This document shows, in pieces, positions 61,877-64,000 of a stretch of 64,000 nucleotides of DNA. Both the position numbers and the translations under genes were made by a program. Source of the DNA: Blautia luti (GTDB lineage Bacteria > Bacillota > Clostridia > Lachnospirales > Lachnospiraceae); contig NZ_JAAITI010000016.1 of the NCBI RefSeq assembly GCF_013304735.1, positions 1 through 64,000 of the forward strand, read 5' to 3'. The number at the start of each line of letters is the position of its first letter. The stretch's first letter is position 1. Under the pieces are notes generated by a model, which was not told the origin of the DNA, did not search any database, and saw only the letters and a list, made by a program, of their open reading frames with translations.

Positions 61877-63342
61877 ATGATAATACAAACCAGGCCGCCT
61901 TTGCTGTCATTTACGATCTTCTTCATAGTATCCTGAAGCTTCACCTGACTTTCCTCGCTGATCATGTCCAGCTTGTTCCGAATCCCGTCTTCCACCAGCT
62001 GCTGGATGGATTTTCCGAAAATATTGGTCTCCCAGATACTTTCCCCCCGTTCCGGGCTTTCTCTGATATACTTTATCAGATCCTCCGCCTGCTGTTCTGT
62101 ACCAACGATCGGAGCGATCTCCGTTTCGATCCCCGCCCGGATCATATGAATGGACGGGCTTTTTGACCGGATCTTTACTCCGAATTTATTTCCCTGACGG
62201 ATCACCTCAGGTTCCTCAATAGTGATCTCGGAAAGCTCAGGTACCACAACACCATACCCTGTTCCTTTTACCGCTTCCAGAGCAGCCTGGACTTTTACAA
62301 ATTGTTCCTTCATTCCGGCCAGTTCTTTCATAGTCTGGATCAGCTCATATTCACTTTCCATGGAGATTCCGCTCATTTCACTGAGCATCTGATAATAATA
62401 AATATCTTTTACTGCGATCCGGATACGGACCGTTCCGTCGGAAAGGCTGACCTGCTCAAGAAGTGTGTCTTCCACGTACGGACTTTCCAGATGTACCGAT
62501 TCTCTGGTTACATCCCGCACATGGGTAAGTCCGGTCATCTTTTCCCGGATCTCCTTTAACAGTGCTGCTTTGACTTCATGTTCCGGAGAAAGCATTTCCA
62601 CCCACTTCGGAACAAACAGTTCAATCTCACTGACTGGAAACTCATAGAGGATTTTTTCCAGGATTCTGGTCACATCTTCTTTACGGAGCTGTTCACAGTT
62701 TACTGCCAGAACGGATACTCCATATTTCTCTTCCAAATTTTTTACGGTTTTTCCGGTTTCCTCGCTGTATGGAGTCTGGGAATTTACCAGAATCAGAAAT
62801 GGTTTTCCCTGGGCTTTCAGTTCTTTTATGGTCTGTTCCTCTGCCGGGATAAAATTTTCTCTGGAGATCTCCCCGAAGCTTCCGTCTGTTGTGACTACAA
62901 TTCCGATGGTGGAATGCTGGCTGATCACTTTTTCCGTCCCGATGCGGGCTGCATCATGAAACGGGATCGCTTTTTCCTGCCAGGGAGTTTTAACCATCCG
63001 CTCCCTGCCCTCTTCCACATTTCCGGATGCATCTTTTACCAGAAAACCTACACAGTCAATAAGTTTTACCCGGATTTTCTGGTTTTCCCCTATGGATACT
63101 TCCACTGCTTCTTTTGGAATAAATTTGGGTTCTACGGTGGTAATCATTTTGCCGGCACCGCTAAGTGGCAGTTCATCCTGAAGCTCCGCTCTTTTTCCCT
63201 CGCTGATCGATGGCAGCGCCACCAGCTCCATAAATCTCCGGATAAATGTGGATTTTCCTGTACGGACCGGGCCCACAACCCCTATGTAGATATCTCCGCC
63301 CGTCCGCGCCTGGATATCACGGTAAACCTGAAAGTTTTCCAT
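61873..63342 (-). CDS. spoIVA: Stage IV sporulation protein A (spore coat morphogenetic ATPase)
   Basis: 489 residues, the normal length. It polymerises on the forespore using ATP to form the base layer of the coat. Walker A GPVRTGKST (24-32), then LPLSGAGKMITTVEPKFIP and VKLIDCVGFLVKDASGN (GTPase-like switch), IGIVVTTDGSFGEISRENF; the C-terminus ends in hydrophobic KGGLVCIII, as in other SpoIVA. Marks the organism as an endospore former. Its ribosome binding site GGGAGG lies in the stem of the upstream terminator. Confidence 0.97.
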   Translation of the reverse strand: MENFQVYRDIQARTGGDIYIGVVGPVRTGKSTFIRRFMELVALPSISEGKRAELQDELPLSGAGKMITTVEPKFIPKEAVEVSIGENQKIRVKLIDCVGFLVKDASGNVEEGRERMVKTPWQEKAIPFHDAARIGTEKVISQHSTIGIVVTTDGSFGEISRENFIPAEEQTIKELKAQGKPFLILVNSQTPYSEETGKTVKNLEEKYGVSVLAVNCEQLRKEDVTRILEKILYEFPVSEIELFVPKWVEMLSPEHEVKAALLKEIREKMTGLTHVRDVTRESVHLESPYVEDTLLEQVSLSDGTVRIRIAVKDIYYYQMLSEMSGISMESEYELIQTMKELAGMKEQFVKVQAALEAVKGTGYGVVVPELSEITIEEPEVIRQGNKFGVKIRSKSPSIHMIRAGIETEIAPIVGTEQQAEDLIKYIRESPERGESIWETNIFGKSIQQLVEDGIRNKLDMISEESQVKLQDTMKKIVNDSKGGLVCIII

Positions 63343-63344
63343 AT

Positions 63345-63436
63345 AAAAAAGCCTCCCTGCATATACTGGCCTGTAAGTTCCGGGAACCGTCTTAAAAAAG
63401 ACAGTTCCCGCATACCACAGTATATGCCCGGAAGGC
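63345..63436 (-). terminator. Terminator of the hydrogenase gene: nested hairpin ending at the spoIVA start
   Basis: Outer arms 63415-63436 and 63351-63369 pair over ~18 bases around GCATATACTG; the inner perfect-looking stem CGGGAAC-GTCTT/AAGAC-GTTCCCG lies at 63381-63410. TTTTTT (63345-63350) follows on the minus strand, then the spoIVA ATG. A separate GCTGCTGTTC/GAACAGCAGC stem (63446-63470) stands nearer the hydrogenase stop codon. Confidence 0.65.
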
Positions 63437-63447
63437 TTCTTATATGC
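63419..63447 (-). promoter_or_regulatory. Candidate sigma-E promoter of spoIVA
   Basis: On the minus strand: GCATATA (63441-63447), 14-base spacer, CATATACT (63419-63426), close to the sigma-E pattern known for spoIVA (ATATT then CATACAAT, 13-14 apart). The -10 box is inside the outer arm of the terminator. Inference from consensus only. Confidence 0.5.
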
Positions 63448-63487
63448 TGCTGTTCACCGGGAACAGCAGCTCTTTGTATTCCTCATA

Positions 63488-64000
63488 TCAGTCTTTGATA
63501 TAGAACTCATTGTGAAGCAGATGATGCTCTTTGCCTTTGAGGAGTCCCTCATAAAGCTCCAGAACCAGTGGGTTCTCATCGGATTTCTTGATGATCATGG
63601 TATTGTCTGCATTGTACAAACCTCTTGCTCTGGCTGCCTTGGTTCTGTCACCGGATCTGGTCGGCTGACCTCCACCCATGATACATCCACGGCGGCATGC
63701 CATAACCTCGATCAGATGATAGTTTGCCTCGCCGTTCTTTACACGTTCCATAACGGTTCTTGCATTTGCAAGGCCGCTGGCTACACATACATTGATATCC
63801 ATTCCCTTGTACGGTACGGTAAATTCCTTGATTCCCTCTTCACCACGAACACCGCACTCTGCGATCTCATGCATGGCTTCCTTGCTGTGATCCGGACTCA
63901 GTCTTCGAAGAACGGCCTCGGTAACACCACCGGTAACACCAAAGATAACACCACCGCCGGAACCAAATCCAAATGGCATATCACATGCTTCCGGATCCAG
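63488..64000 (-). CDS. [FeFe]-hydrogenase catalytic subunit, C-terminal part (5' end beyond window)
   Basis: 171 codons to the right edge, frame open. EVMACRRGCIMGGGQPTRSG is the L3 motif binding the H-cluster (MxCxxGCxxGGGQP), and FGSGGGVIFGVTGGVTEAVLR is the glycine-rich stretch preceding it; ending with the small-subunit-like tail (NEFYIKD). L1 and L2 motifs and ferredoxin-like domains must lie outside the window. Produces or consumes H2 with ferredoxin or, in electron-bifurcating complexes (HydABC), NADH. Which of these cannot be told from this part. Confidence 0.93.
   Translation of the reverse strand: MDPEACDMPFGFGSGGGVIFGVTGGVTEAVLRRLSPDHSKEAMHEIAECGVRGEEGIKEFTVPYKGMDINVCVASGLANARTVMERVKNGEANYHLIEVMACRRGCIMGGGQPTRSGDRTKAARARGLYNADNTMIIKKSDENPLVLELYEGLLKGKEHHLLHNEFYIKD

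Overview
The window looks like chromosome from a spore-forming, anaerobic, low-to-mid G+C Clostridia member, most likely a Lachnospiraceae close to Blautia, Dorea or Ruminococcus; this is inferred from gene content and protein style only, without a database search. Supporting observations are a spoIVA sporulation gene, the end of an [FeFe]-hydrogenase gene, the acetate-forming pair pta-ackA, a T-box riboswitch, sigma-A-type promoters of Gram-positive style with strong GGAGG ribosome binding sites, and the Firmicutes order plsX-acpP-rnc-smc-ftsY.

The left 9.3 kb is an accessory region with all its genes on the minus strand. Positions 1-4000 hold debris of mobile and defence DNA: an ArdC-like antirestriction gene cut by the window edge, the 3' end of a giant SNF2/methylase gene of conjugative elements, an AAA ATPase that lacks its Walker A end and carries an in-frame amber codon, and the 5' end of a PD-(D/E)XK-like nuclease gene. 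Next come an intact HipA-like kinase gene with a DUF2442/helix-turn-helix partner, an AAA-ATPase-like/PDDEXK_9 protein, and an AT-rich pair made of a winged-helix regulator and a HExxH metallopeptidase.

From 9.5 kb onward the region is mostly housekeeping. 17.3-9.5 kb (minus) is plsX-acpP-rnc-smc-ftsY-ilvA: phospholipid synthesis, RNase III, chromosome condensation, SRP receptor and threonine ammonia-lyase. An ABC-F ATPase follows. Then comes a LytTR response regulator and its presumed sensor kinase, arranged tail to tail, with a small membrane protein gene before the kinase. 24.8-22.6 kb has yceD-rpmF and a MATE pump. 27.3-25.0 kb is pta-ackA, divergent from tmcAL (acetate-dependent tRNA modification). 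33.4-30.2 kb is an ABC transporter operon behind a T-box whose specifier reads UGG, so I assign it to tryptophan uptake. 39.6-33.4 kb is one long operon: zinc-finger membrane protein, polA, coaE, a WalJ-like hydrolase, an ACT protein and a DUF711 protein. degV diverges from it, with the two -35 boxes on the same bases. ftsH, tRNA-Leu(CAA), a second MATE pump and corA-rhomboid-pyk-lysA follow.

58.1-51.7 kb is hemA-sirC-hemC-cobA/hemD-hemB-hemL, which runs from glutamyl-tRNA to precorrin-2/sirohydrochlorin. Divergent cbiK (cobaltochelatase) points the product toward siroheme or cobalamin; no hemE-type gene is present in the window. The right end holds isocitrate dehydrogenase, an intracellular subtilisin, a 53-residue membrane peptide gene, spoIVA and the C-terminal part of [FeFe]-hydrogenase.

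The points I consider most worth following are the kinase/DUF2442/nuclease operon, the winged-helix plus metallopeptidase pair, a three-copy interspersed repeat, the tryptophan T-box transporter, the long dyad in the plsX leader, and the sigma-E-like spoIVA promoter embedded in the hydrogenase terminator.
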